Shown here one piece after another: positions 58,101 through 64,000 of a stretch of 64,000 bases of DNA. The translations under genes and the position numbers were made by a program. Each line of letters begins with the position of its first letter. Position 1 is the first letter of the stretch. The notes under the pieces are model-generated. The model was not told the origin of the DNA and did no database searches. It saw only the letters and a program-made list of their open reading frames with translations. The stretch comes from Pantoea sp. CCBC3-3-1 (GTDB taxonomy: Bacteria; Pseudomonadota; Gammaproteobacteria; Enterobacterales; Enterobacteriaceae): positions 3,286,001 to 3,350,000 of the forward strand of contig NZ_CP034363.1 of NCBI RefSeq assembly GCF_007981265.1. Reading direction: 5' to 3'.

Positions 58101-61100
58101 GTCGCGCCTGCATCAACGGTGATGTCGCGAGTGGTGGTCACCGGATTGCCTGCCGCATCCGCCACGGAAATGCTGAAGGTCGAGGTTCCATCTTCCAGTG
58201 CAGCGAGCGCTGTAGAAGGAATAGCGACCCGCCACGCCCCGCTCGCCAGCACGCGGGTAAAGTAAGCCACGCCGTTGAGCGTTACCGTCAGCTGTTGGCC
58301 CGCTTCAACATTAGTGGTGGTACCCGTCAGGTATTGCGTAGTTTGCTGCTCGGCACCATTGATCGTATCGTCGCTGGCAAACGGATCGACGCTGATAGTT
58401 GGCAAGCCAGCCGCGCTGGCCTTGACCGTCAGCGGCGACTCAACCGTCGTGCTGTTGCCTGCCGGATCGGTCGCGGTGGTATTCACCACGTAATCGCCAT
58501 CCGCCAGGTTCGCCAAATCGGCAGCCGGAATGGTCAACGTCCACTGGCCGTCACCCCCAACCGTAGCGGTGTAATTCACGCCATTGAGTGAGACGACAAT
58601 CGCGGAATCCGCTTCACCCGTCCCGCTAAGGGGCAGATCGCTGCCCTGTTCAGCCGCATTGAGGGTGTTGTCTCCGGCAATATCCGCCACCGTGACAGCC
58701 GGTGGCAGCGTATCAACGCTGAGCGTCAGATCCGAGGTCGACGTATTGCCAGCCGCATCGCTGACCGTGACCAGGGCCGTGGTGTCGCCCTGCGGCAGAG
58801 ATTGCAGCACGCTGGCTGGCAGCACCAGGCTCCAGTTGCCGTCGCCATCCACCGTCCCGGTGTAGGTCTGACCGTTAATCACCACGCTCACGGCTTGTCC
58901 ATCGCCCGTGACGCCCGTGGTGCCGGTCAGCGTCTGTGCCGTCGCCGCTTCGTCAGCATTCAGGGTTCCGTCAGTGAATGGCGTTGCTGCAACGGCCGTT
59001 GGCAGTGTGGCAATGGCAACATTGAGCGTCGCGTCGCTGGTCACCGTATTATCACCGGCGTCTGTGGCACTGACGGTCACTGTCTGCACGCCATCAGGTA
59101 ATGCCGCGAGATCCACTGCCGGAACCACCAGGCTCCAGGCGCCGTTTTGAATCGTCGCGGTGTAATCTACGCCGTTCAGCGTGACCGTCACGGTATTCCC
59201 TTCCGGCAGATTCGACGCGGTGCCACTGAGGGTTAAATCGCTTTGCGCTTCAATGGCATTGAGATAGCCATCTTCGCTGATCGGATCGAGTGCGATAGCA
59301 CTCAAATCGGTGTTGACATCAAAACTTCCCGATACCGTGGCCGGATTGCCTGCCGCATCGCCTACGGAAACCACATAGCTTTGCGTACTGCCGGAAGGCA
59401 GGTTAACCAGGTCCGCTGCCGGAACAGTAATGCTCCATGCGCCGCTGGCCTGTACCGTGCCGATATAGGTCACGCCATTCAGCGTCACGCTAACCAGCTG
59501 GCCTGGCTGTACGTTAGTGGTGGTTCCGCTAAGCTCCTGATTAACTTGCTGTTCTGCACCATCAAGAATATTGTTGCCCGCAAAGTTATCCACCGTCAGC
59601 ACCGGCAGCGTGTTGGCGTCCGCCACCACGGTGAGCGTACTGTCCTGCGTGGTGGTATTGCCCGCCGCATCCGTTGCCGTCACGGTGAGCGTATAGTCGC
59701 CGTTGGTTAACGCCAGCAGATCGGCCGTTGGAATTGCCACGGACCACTGCCCGTTGGCGGCGGCAGTGGCAGTGTAGTCAACGCCTTCCAGCGTGACGGT
59801 AATCGCCGCGCCGTTTTCAGCCGTACCGCTAACCGTCAGTGGCTGCGACTGCTCTTCGGCATTGAGGATATTATCGCCGCTCAGTGGGTTGACCGTGAGC
59901 AGCGGTGCGGTGAGATCGACCGCCAGCGTGCTGCTTTGCGTAGCGGTATTGCCCGCCGGATCGGTGACGGTAACGTTAAGCGGATAGCTCCCGTTGGTCA
60001 GCGCGATTAACGCCGTATCCGGCACGGTGACTGTCCAGTTGCCGTCGGCATCGACAGTCGCGGTGTAGACGGAGCCGTTAAGCGTGACGCGCACGCTGTC
60101 GCCTGCCGTACCTGTCCCGGTAATATCCAGAGGCTGCCCTTGTTCGGCCGTATTCAGGAAGCTATCGCCGGAAACTGCCGCAACGGTAAAGGTTGGCAGA
60201 GCGGTATCAAGCGTGATGGTCGCCGGTACGGTAATCGCGCCGCCCGTTGCTGGCGTTGCGGTCACCGAGACCAGATAATCGCCATCGGCCAGACCGTCCA
60301 GTGCGCTGGCCGGGATCGCAGCGGTCCACAACCCGTTTGCGCCGACTGTCGCCGGATAGCTTGTGCCGTTGAACGTTACCACCACGGCGGTCGTCGCATC
60401 CGGCACGCTGCCCGTGACGTTAAAGCCCTGCACCGCTTCGGTCGCGTTAACAATATCATCGCCCGCCACGGTGTTGACGATCAGCCCGACATCAATCGCG
60501 GTATCCAGTACAACGGTTGTATCCTGGCTGGCGGTGTTGCCCGCCGCCGAAGTGGCCGACACGGTGACGGTGTTGTCGCCTTCAGTCAGGTTGGTCAGCG
60601 TGGTAGCCGGCACGCTTACCGTCCACACGCCATCTGCACCAACGGTGGCATTAAAGGTATCGCCTCCCAGCGTAACGGCAATGGTATCGCCTGCGGTGCC
60701 TGTACCGGTAACATCAACGCCCTGACCCTGTTCAGCCAGATCGATGATGTTGTCCGTCGCAATCGGATCCACGGTAAAGGTTGGCGTTGCGGTATCCACC
60801 GACAGCGGCAGGTTCTGCGTAGTGGTATTGCCGAAGGCGTCCGTGACGCTCAGCTGCAACGCGTAAGGACCATCTGCCAGCGCCGCCAAATCCGCCGCCG
60901 GAACGGTGATTGTCCAGCTGCCGTCATCGTTGACGGTAGCGGAGTACTGTTCGCCATTCAGGGTGGCATTCACCGTATCGCCTGCCGTTCCTGTCCCACT
61001 GACTGTCAGTGGATTTCCCTGCTCATCAGCATTAATGATGCCGTCGCCGCCCGCCAGCGGATCGACCGTTAACGCAGGTAAGGTGGTGGCAACGGTGATG

Positions 61101-64000
61101 GTGGGGGCAGGCGTAATAGCAGAGGTGTTGCCCGCCACGTCAGTCACTGTCACCGTTACAGCGGATTGCCCCTGCGGTAGCGCCTGAAGAATGGCCGGAG
61201 AAAGATCGAGGCTCCACAGGCCGGAGCTGTTCACCGTGGCGGTGTAATCTGTGCCGCCAATATTGACCGTGACCGTTTGGCCATCGCCCGTTTGTCCGGT
61301 GGTGCCGTTCAGCGTTTGCGTAATGCCCGCTTCGTCGTTCGTCAGCGTGCCGTCAGTAAATGGCGTCTGAAGCGTTGGATCCGGCACGCGATCGATATAC
61401 ACGTCCAGCGTGCTTTCGCTGGTGACCACACCGCTGTTCGCCGTGACGCTGGCAGTGGCCGTTTGCGGCCCTTCCGCCAGCGCCTGCAAATCGGCCGCAG
61501 GCACCGTCACCGTCCAGCTGCCGTCTGCCGCCACTGTGCCGGTGTAGGTCTGGCCGCCGAGGGTAAAGGTAACGGTGCTGCCTTCGGCAACGTTGGTGGT
61601 TGTCCCTGTCACCGACAGATCGGTTTGCGCTTCCTGCGCGTTCAGATAACCATCGGCGCTTAATGGATCGAAGGCAACGCTGCTCAGCGTGTTATCGACG
61701 GTAAAGGCTTTATCAACGCTGCTGCTATTGCCTGCCACATCGGTCACGCTTACGGTGAGGGTTTGCGCACCATTCGCCAGTCCCGTTAGCGCGGCTGCCG
61801 GGATCGTCACCTGCCAGCCGCCGCCGGCAAGGATCGCGGTGGTGTAATCGACGCCATCCAGCGTCACGGTAATTTGCTGACCCACTTCAACGTTGGTCGT
61901 TGTACCGCTGATGATCTGGTCGGTTTGCTGTTCCGCACCGTCGACCACGTTGTTGTCGGTGACGTCGTTAACGTTAATTACCGGAACCGAGGTGCTAACG
62001 GTCAGCGGCGTGGTGGTCACCGTGGTGTTGCCAGCCTGATCGCTGGCCGTCACGTTTAGCGTATAGCTACCGTCCGCCAGACCATTAACCGCCGTATTAG
62101 GAACGGTCAGCGTCCACTGGCCGTTAGCCCCTACTACGGTGGTATAGGTGACGTTGTTTAAATCCACGCTAATGGTGCTGCCCGTCTCACCCGTGCCGCT
62201 CACCACCAGCGGCTGATTGCTCTCTGCCGCGTTAAGATAGCCGTCGCCGGAAACGGTGTTGACCGTCACCGCTGGCGGCGTCAGATCGACATCCAGCGTA
62301 CGGATCACCGTACTGACGTTGCCCACGGCATCGGTGACGCTCACCGTCACGTTATAGCTGCCCTCAGCCAGATCCAGTAACGCCGCAGATGGGATATCAA
62401 TGTTCCAGCTGCCGGTGCCCGTTACCGTGCCGGTATAGGTATTGCCATTGAGCTGTACGCTAACGGTATCGCCTTCCTCGCCGTTGCCGCTCACCGTCAG
62501 CGTTTGGTTTTGCTCAGCCAGATTCAGACGATTGTCCTGCGCGATCGCATCCAGCGTCAGGGTGGGTGTCAGCGTGTCGACGGTAAAGGTGGTCGTCAGG
62601 CTGGTGGCATTACCTGACGGATCGGTCACGCTGATATTCAGGTCATTGCTGCCCTGCGGCAATGCCTGAAGCACCGCATTCGGCAGTAATACTGACCAGT
62701 TACCGTCCGTATCTACCGTGCCGGTGTAGGTGATGCCGCCCAGCACCACGCTGACGGTCTGGCCGGTGCCCGTTACGCCCGTGTTGCCCGAAAGTGGCTG
62801 ATCGCTGGTGGCTTCAATGCCGTTCAGTGAACCATCAACAAACGGCGGATTCAGCGTCAGGTTGAAATCAGGCGTAACTGCCGAATCCAGTGCCTGCGTG
62901 GTGGTAATGGTGTTGCCGTTGATATCAGTCGCGGTGGCGGTGATGGTCTGGCTGCCGTTAGCCAGGCCCGCTAATGCGCTGGCCGGTACGGTCACGCTCC
63001 AGCTGCCGTCGGCGTTGGCGGTTGTTTCATAATCCACGCTGTTGAAGCGCATCAGAATGCGCGCGCCAAACGCGACGAAACGGCTGCTACCAGAAATCAC
63101 CAGCGGCGTTTGCGCTTCGGCTGCGCTCAACATATTGTCATTGCTGACAATGCCTATAGCGATGGCGCTAAAGGTGTTATCAACAGTAAAGGTGCTGCTC
63201 GTCGTGGCAGGATTCCCTGCCGTATCGCTGACCGCCACAGTATAGTTTTGTGCCCCGTTCGCCAGCGCGTAATAAGCGGTGGCCGGAACCTCGATACTGT
63301 AGCTGCCATCGCTCTGAACCGTGCCGGTATATTGCTGACCATTTAGCGTTAGCGTGACCGGCTGCCCGGCGGCGACGTTGGTAGTGGTGCCTGTGACCAG
63401 CTGGTTCAGTCCTTTTTCGGCACCGTCCAGCACGTTATCCCCCGCGAAGGCGGCTACGGTGATGGTCGGCTGGGAAGCGGCCTGCGCCACAACGGTGAGC
63501 GGCTGGAGCGTACTGCTGCTGTTTCCTGCCGGGTTAGTCACCTGCACGTTAACGCCGTAGGTGCCGTCGGTTAAGGCATTGACCGCATCGGCAGGAACCT
63601 CAACGCTCCAGTTTCCTGCTGCATCAGAAACGGTGTTATACGTGACGCCGTTCAGCGAAACGACCACGGCTGAACCCGCATCAGCCGTACCGGCAACGCT
63701 CAGCGCGGCGGCATGTTCGGCGGCGTTCAGATAACCGTCGCCCGAAACCGGCGCGACCGTCACTACCGGCGCAACAGTGCTGATGGTGATGGGGACCAGT
63801 GAACTGGTCTGGTTGCCTGCGGCATCCGTTGCGGTGACGGTAACATCATATTTTCCGTCCGGCAGCGATTGCAGCGTCGACGGAGAAATGTTCAGGCTCC
63901 AGTTACCGTTGTCATCAGCGCCCGTGAGATAGGTGACGCCATCCAGCACCACACTGACGGTGCTGCCTGCTTCTGCCGTCCCGCTCACTGCCAGCGGCTG
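49175..64000 (-). CDS. Giant Ig-repeat type I-secreted adhesin, N-terminus outside window
   Basis: At least 4,941 residues with no stop or frameshift; the frame runs off the window's right edge. About 46-47 tandem Ig-like repeats of around 95-105 residues each, each marked by a GDG-x-LN-x-x-E-like motif (GDGYLNAAE, TDGTLNADE, GDNIINAAE) followed by a beta-sandwich with Y-T-A-T-V and ending DAAGN. After a Thr/Ser/Ala/Asp-rich linker comes a C-terminal domain (IDGGAGTDTLVLNGENMTLD, TVDGQVYDVYHNS) homologous to that of the smaller adhesin, so both should use the same exporter. Ca-binding Asp residues in each motif would stiffen the fibre. Confidence 0.92.
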   Translation of the reverse strand, partial: QPLAVSGTAEAGSTVSVVLDGVTYLTGADDNGNWSLNISPSTLQSLPDGKYDVTVTATDAAGNQTSSLVPITISTVAPVVTVAPVSGDGYLNAAEHAAALSVAGTADAGSAVVVSLNGVTYNTVSDAAGNWSVEVPADAVNALTDGTYGVNVQVTNPAGNSSSTLQPLTVVAQAASQPTITVAAFAGDNVLDGAEKGLNQLVTGTTTNVAAGQPVTLTLNGQQYTGTVQSDGSYSIEVPATAYYALANGAQNYTVAVSDTAGNPATTSSTFTVDNTFSAIAIGIVSNDNMLSAAEAQTPLVISGSSRFVAFGARILMRFNSVDYETTANADGSWSVTVPASALAGLANGSQTITATATDINGNTITTTQALDSAVTPDFNLTLNPPFVDGSLNGIEATSDQPLSGNTGVTGTGQTVSVVLGGITYTGTVDTDGNWSVLLPNAVLQALPQGSNDLNISVTDPSGNATSLTTTFTVDTLTPTLTLDAIAQDNRLNLAEQNQTLTVSGNGEEGDTVSVQLNGNTYTGTVTGTGSWNIDIPSAALLDLAEGSYNVTVSVTDAVGNVSTVIRTLDVDLTPPAVTVNTVSGDGYLNAAESNQPLVVSGTGETGSTISVDLNNVTYTTVVGANGQWTLTVPNTAVNGLADGSYTLNVTASDQAGNTTVTTTPLTVSTSVPVINVNDVTDNNVVDGAEQQTDQIISGTTTNVEVGQQITVTLDGVDYTTAILAGGGWQVTIPAAALTGLANGAQTLTVSVTDVAGNSSSVDKAFTVDNTLSSVAFDPLSADGYLNAQEAQTDLSVTGTTTNVAEGSTVTFTLGGQTYTGTVAADGSWTVTVPAADLQALAEGPQTATASVTANSGVVTSESTLDVYIDRVPDPTLQTPFTDGTLTNDEAGITQTLNGTTGQTGDGQTVTVNIGGTDYTATVNSSGLWSLDLSPAILQALPQGQSAVTVTVTDVAGNTSAITPAPTITVATTLPALTVDPLAGGDGIINADEQGNPLTVSGTGTAGDTVNATLNGEQYSATVNDDGSWTITVPAADLAALADGPYALQLSVTDAFGNTTTQNLPLSVDTATPTFTVDPIATDNIIDLAEQGQGVDVTGTGTAGDTIAVTLGGDTFNATVGADGVWTVSVPATTLTNLTEGDNTVTVSATSAAGNTASQDTTVVLDTAIDVGLIVNTVAGDDIVNATEAVQGFNVTGSVPDATTAVVVTFNGTSYPATVGANGLWTAAIPASALDGLADGDYLVSVTATPATGGAITVPATITLDTALPTFTVAAVSGDSFLNTAEQGQPLDITGTGTAGDSVRVTLNGSVYTATVDADGNWTVTVPDTALIALTNGSYPLNVTVTDPAGNTATQSSTLAVDLTAPLLTVNPLSGDNILNAEEQSQPLTVSGTAENGAAITVTLEGVDYTATAAANGQWSVAIPTADLLALTNGDYTLTVTATDAAGNTTTQDSTLTVVADANTLPVLTVDNFAGNNILDGAEQQVNQELSGTTTNVQPGQLVSVTLNGVTYIGTVQASGAWSITVPAADLVNLPSGSTQSYVVSVGDAAGNPATVSGSFDVNTDLSAIALDPISEDGYLNAIEAQSDLTLSGTASNLPEGNTVTVTLNGVDYTATIQNGAWSLVVPAVDLAALPDGVQTVTVSATDAGDNTVTSDATLNVAIATLPTAVAATPFTDGTLNADEAATAQTLTGTTGVTGDGQAVSVVINGQTYTGTVDGDGNWSLVLPASVLQSLPQGDTTALVTVSDAAGNTSTSDLTLSVDTLPPAVTVADIAGDNTLNAAEQGSDLPLSGTGEADSAIVVSLNGVNYTATVGGDGQWTLTIPAADLANLADGDYVVNTTATDPAGNSTTVESPLTVKASAAGLPTISVDPFASDDTINGAEQQTTQYLTGTTTNVEAGQQLTVTLNGVAYFTRVLASGAWRVAIPSTALAALEDGTSTFSISVADAAGNPVTTTRDITVDAGATGISIDPLSTDGYLNAVEAQDALIVTGTTVNIAQGTPVTVTFNGQTFTGAVGADGTWNAIIPASSLAGLPDGAATLTVAVTDAGGTTIISDGTLNVQVNQLPLATADAPFNDGVLNGSEAATAQTLTGTTGLTGDGQIVTVVVGGITYTGVVDANGNWSVSVPAADLQALPQGGNTLQVTVADAAGNTNVLGVPVIVDTVAPTVTLNTIAGDGIVNAGEAAAEITVSGTSTDAEAGQLVTVSLAGQNYTTAIAADGSWTLQLPAGLLQTAVDGTYPLTATLSDAAGNSTTATSDITLSTVSLQPTLDTPFTNNYLNTAEAQADQTLSGTTGATGAGQTVTVNIGGIDYSAAVDANGGWTLPVTAATLQALGEGIQTVTVTAADAQGNTGTASTSITVDYTAPTLTVDPVAGDNIINAAESLQPVTIGGTASLSEVGQLVTVTFNGTAYQQTVQNDGSWLINLPSNVVQGLADGAYPVTVSLTDSAGNVSTQDLTVTVDAAAASLPVITLDAVTGDNYINQIEAGQDLIVTGNVTNVTEGQTVTVTLNSLTYTTLVQADGTWSATIPAADLATLPDGAQNISAAVADAAGNPASVTSQITVIAQAADLPAITINPITSDDVVNNQEAQDDLQISGTSQRIPAGDTVTVTMNGNAYVATVDADGNWTTTVPAADVQALSQGTNTVTASGNDVAGNVATSTVDFTVDTVLPVLSVATSAGVDNVLNVSEAEAGLVVSGTTDAGLPVTVTLNNKTYSATAAADGTWSLTIDSGDLLALADGQTPLTVAVTDASGNTATSDLSLGVAINALPTLTLDTPFTDGLVNAAEAGADQILTGSATNLAEGTAITVTVEGLTFAGVVNADGTWSTTIPAGSLTGLGDGAYQLAITTTDAAGNPASASGSIELLVAPLPAITIATPFVDGLLNATEAGVDQLINGNTGITGAGQTVTLNIDGNDITATVDESGVWSATLTPTLAATLGNGDHTITVNVADRAGNTSTDSLVYTAIVTGLPDPTLVQPFTDGVLNAAEAAAGGTLDGTTGITGAQTVTVDINGTAYTPVVDPATGAWSLDLPAGTLTTLPDGTLPITVTVTDAVGNVASATDNLVVAVNTLPATTIDLPFGDGQLNVAEAAITQTVSGNTGITGAGQTVAVTIDGGAPLTATVNANGNWTLDLTTDQLTALSDGTHTFAVTATDSAGNASTATLDFNALLTLPQPTVDGPLFTDGFLNIAEAGAAITLTGTTGVTGANQGVQLQIDLDGIVYTGTVAADGTWAVPLPAGALNSLDDGAHSVNVTVIDAAGNTNTSSLDFTSLLTPPVPALAVPFDNSYMNGDDVAAGAALTGTTGVAGDGQTVIVTIGATNYPATVATNGAWTLDLNTAQLNALGEGLQNVTVVATDAAGNSATVAGSFTVDTIAPVVNIDPFTGDNALDYAESLTTQLLTGTSTGASEGQIVTVTIGTASVEGVVAADGSWSVNLTPVQLAQLGTTGDTGTITASIADIAGNAGTATTDVTVDLTPPPTPLLSLNPISGDNVVNSTDGATLTVSGTFANLPTTGGAVTGTVAVTINGVAQAATSAVVTADGIWTITVPNTTANIAEGTATVTATLTTDQGTTLTSSSQVLVDRIVPTVTVNTFAGDDVLNNSEAATSQTITGTASVSEAGRAVTVTLNAKTYTAFVQGDGSWSTTVGAGDLQALAQSGQTISATLTDAAGNVGTTTHDFTVDTGAPLIQVDALLGDNLLNATDILTTQVLTGTASGAEGQTIGLYVGDSSPIATAIVNADGTFSLDLTPEVLGSLTDGALVFGLRVSDAAGNATDATLTVNKVVNAALNLVVDTVFGDGFLNAADTAVAQTITGVASSAGVGATVSLTLGGTTVSAAVGQDGRFALVVPPSLLGLLSDGNTSLNLVLTDAAGNTRTVGETVTAILEAPVINAITGLFGGDNLLNIAEAAVAQTIGGTINGTTGSTVTVTLGSKSYQTTLQAGGAWSISVPALDLAALTTGNQTLGVTVVDPAGNVSSTSTTLGIFTAQPTITLSPIFGDGILNVADALVNQTISGTVNNVAAGSIVTLTLGNASVQATVGQNGTFTATVTPAILSTLTDGNLTVGASVTDAAGNTATASSALLTKLTAPVVSIAQLFGDGLLNLADAALGQNVTGTITGAEAGSRVVVTVAGTQFVTTTAANGAFSVALTPAILKGLADGNLTVGVSVTDAAGNTSSATAGAIVGVHTLPAVTLNPLFGDGVLNLAESLVTQTISGTATNVAAGSTVTIALGNTTVTAVVGQNGAYSAQVSPAILSTLLDGNLTASVSVTDAVGNVASTSAGLKVGIHTTPTLTVNTVFGDSVLSANDLSTVQTISGTARNVAAGSIVTVTLNNVTYTATVNSSGGWTLNVPKADLSALPNTVLTVNASVTDSLYGNTATNTGTLINIAQTPPSVTISSIFGDGLLNAVDATAAQTINGTTTNAEGSILTVRVGTATLTTTVGANGTWSVSVPAATLAALADGTSTVTASVTNYVGNTGSGTDTVVIKTHTLPTVAITNSTVFGGDHYLNLSEANVAETISGTSTNAVGSTVSVNVAGNVYTTTVGSNGAWSITIPSATLRSLADGSYTINATVTDTVGNTSTGSNTFTAKTNNLPIVGVDPVLSLVSVLVNGLTISGGTLNLAQGTTVNVTLNGTTQTATLDALGRYSTKFTGGLLTTLSLNSIVTVTAVDVAGNPANTSTTLLLGSLLPTTTTSAVAATTLLAVAADDATAVAAADNSDTTTAQAATAARVATTSETSDTDSSTVASTTSDSTTTTDDTTTTATAATSDDSGYTIGGLVIAFADGHTAEGASVTGGTGDDTITLNTTNFTHIDGGAGTDTLVLNGENMTLDLTSLGLKVEHIEVINLGSSGTNSIKLDLNEALNITDSQSNDLVIKGVTGDQVTLANGDGGVWATTAQRTVDGQVYDVYHNSALASTNTLGDVLIQHALQVHVV

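Noticed and set aside
49383..63560. Many long plus-strand frames opposite the giant adhesin, for example 56210-56842 and 60140-61072
   Set aside because: They are antisense shadows of a GC-rich repetitive gene; no ribosome sites or recognisable domains, and their sequence repeats with the adhesin repeats.
49175..64000. Regular repeats suggesting a CRISPR array
   Set aside because: The repeats are about 300 bp, diverged and in frame; they encode protein domains. No short identical repeats with unique spacers were seen in the window.

Overview
The window is chromosomal DNA of an enterobacterium, most likely Erwiniaceae (Pantoea/Erwinia/Mixta-like). The backbone has the E. coli-type blocks radD-rplY-yejK-yejL-yejM-tRNA-Pro(GGG) and yojI-alkB-apbE-ompC-micF. 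tRNA-Lys(CTT) and tRNA-Gly(CCC) sit side by side, and a Bap-type type I secretion locus follows micF. The genus is inferred from gene content and similarity recalled from memory, not from a search.

Layout: 1-4.8 kb is core (3' part of radD; rplY with a structured L25-type leader; yejK divergent from yejLM; tRNA-Pro). About 4.8-27.5 kb is an AT-rich integrative mobilizable element. It entered the 3' end of tRNA-Pro, where a P4-type integrase sits, and ends at a 14-bp copy of the tRNA 3' end at 27527-27540. It carries a MobC/relaxase pair but no visible conjugation apparatus. Its cargo is mostly defence or competition genes: an Mrr-type nuclease, a SIR2 protein, a reverse transcriptase system, a RipA-like membrane protein, an Hcp with a divergent DUF4225 gene, a DUF4062 protein, and an operon of three overlapping tyrosine recombinases with small accessory genes.

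27.5-37.9 kb is core again: the native tRNA-Pro terminator, sotB, an acyltransferase-3 gene, tRNA-Lys and tRNA-Gly, an EntD-like phosphopantetheinyl transferase, yojI, alkB, apbE, an OmpC-type porin and the MicF antisense RNA. 38-64 kb is a minus-strand type I secretion locus. A giant Ig-repeat adhesin (over 4,900 residues, N-terminus outside the window) is followed by a 1,954-residue Bap-like adhesin, a TolC-family outer membrane protein, a LapB-type ABC exporter and an HlyD-type adaptor.

The most interesting element is the reverse transcriptase locus at 15.23-16.85 kb. The enzyme looks like DRT2 (UG2), and a structured noncoding RNA region lies just upstream. If the RNA between two ACA motifs (15298-15300 and 15415-15417) is copied as a rolling-circle template, the unit is 117 nt, exactly 39 codons. 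Head-to-tail joining of the cDNA would then create a promoter absent from the chromosome (TGGACA, 17 bp, TATAAT). It would drive a Shine-Dalgarno/ATG start into a frame that stays open through every junction. This is the arrangement expected for a DRT2 Neo gene, with a repeat sequence read directly from this window.
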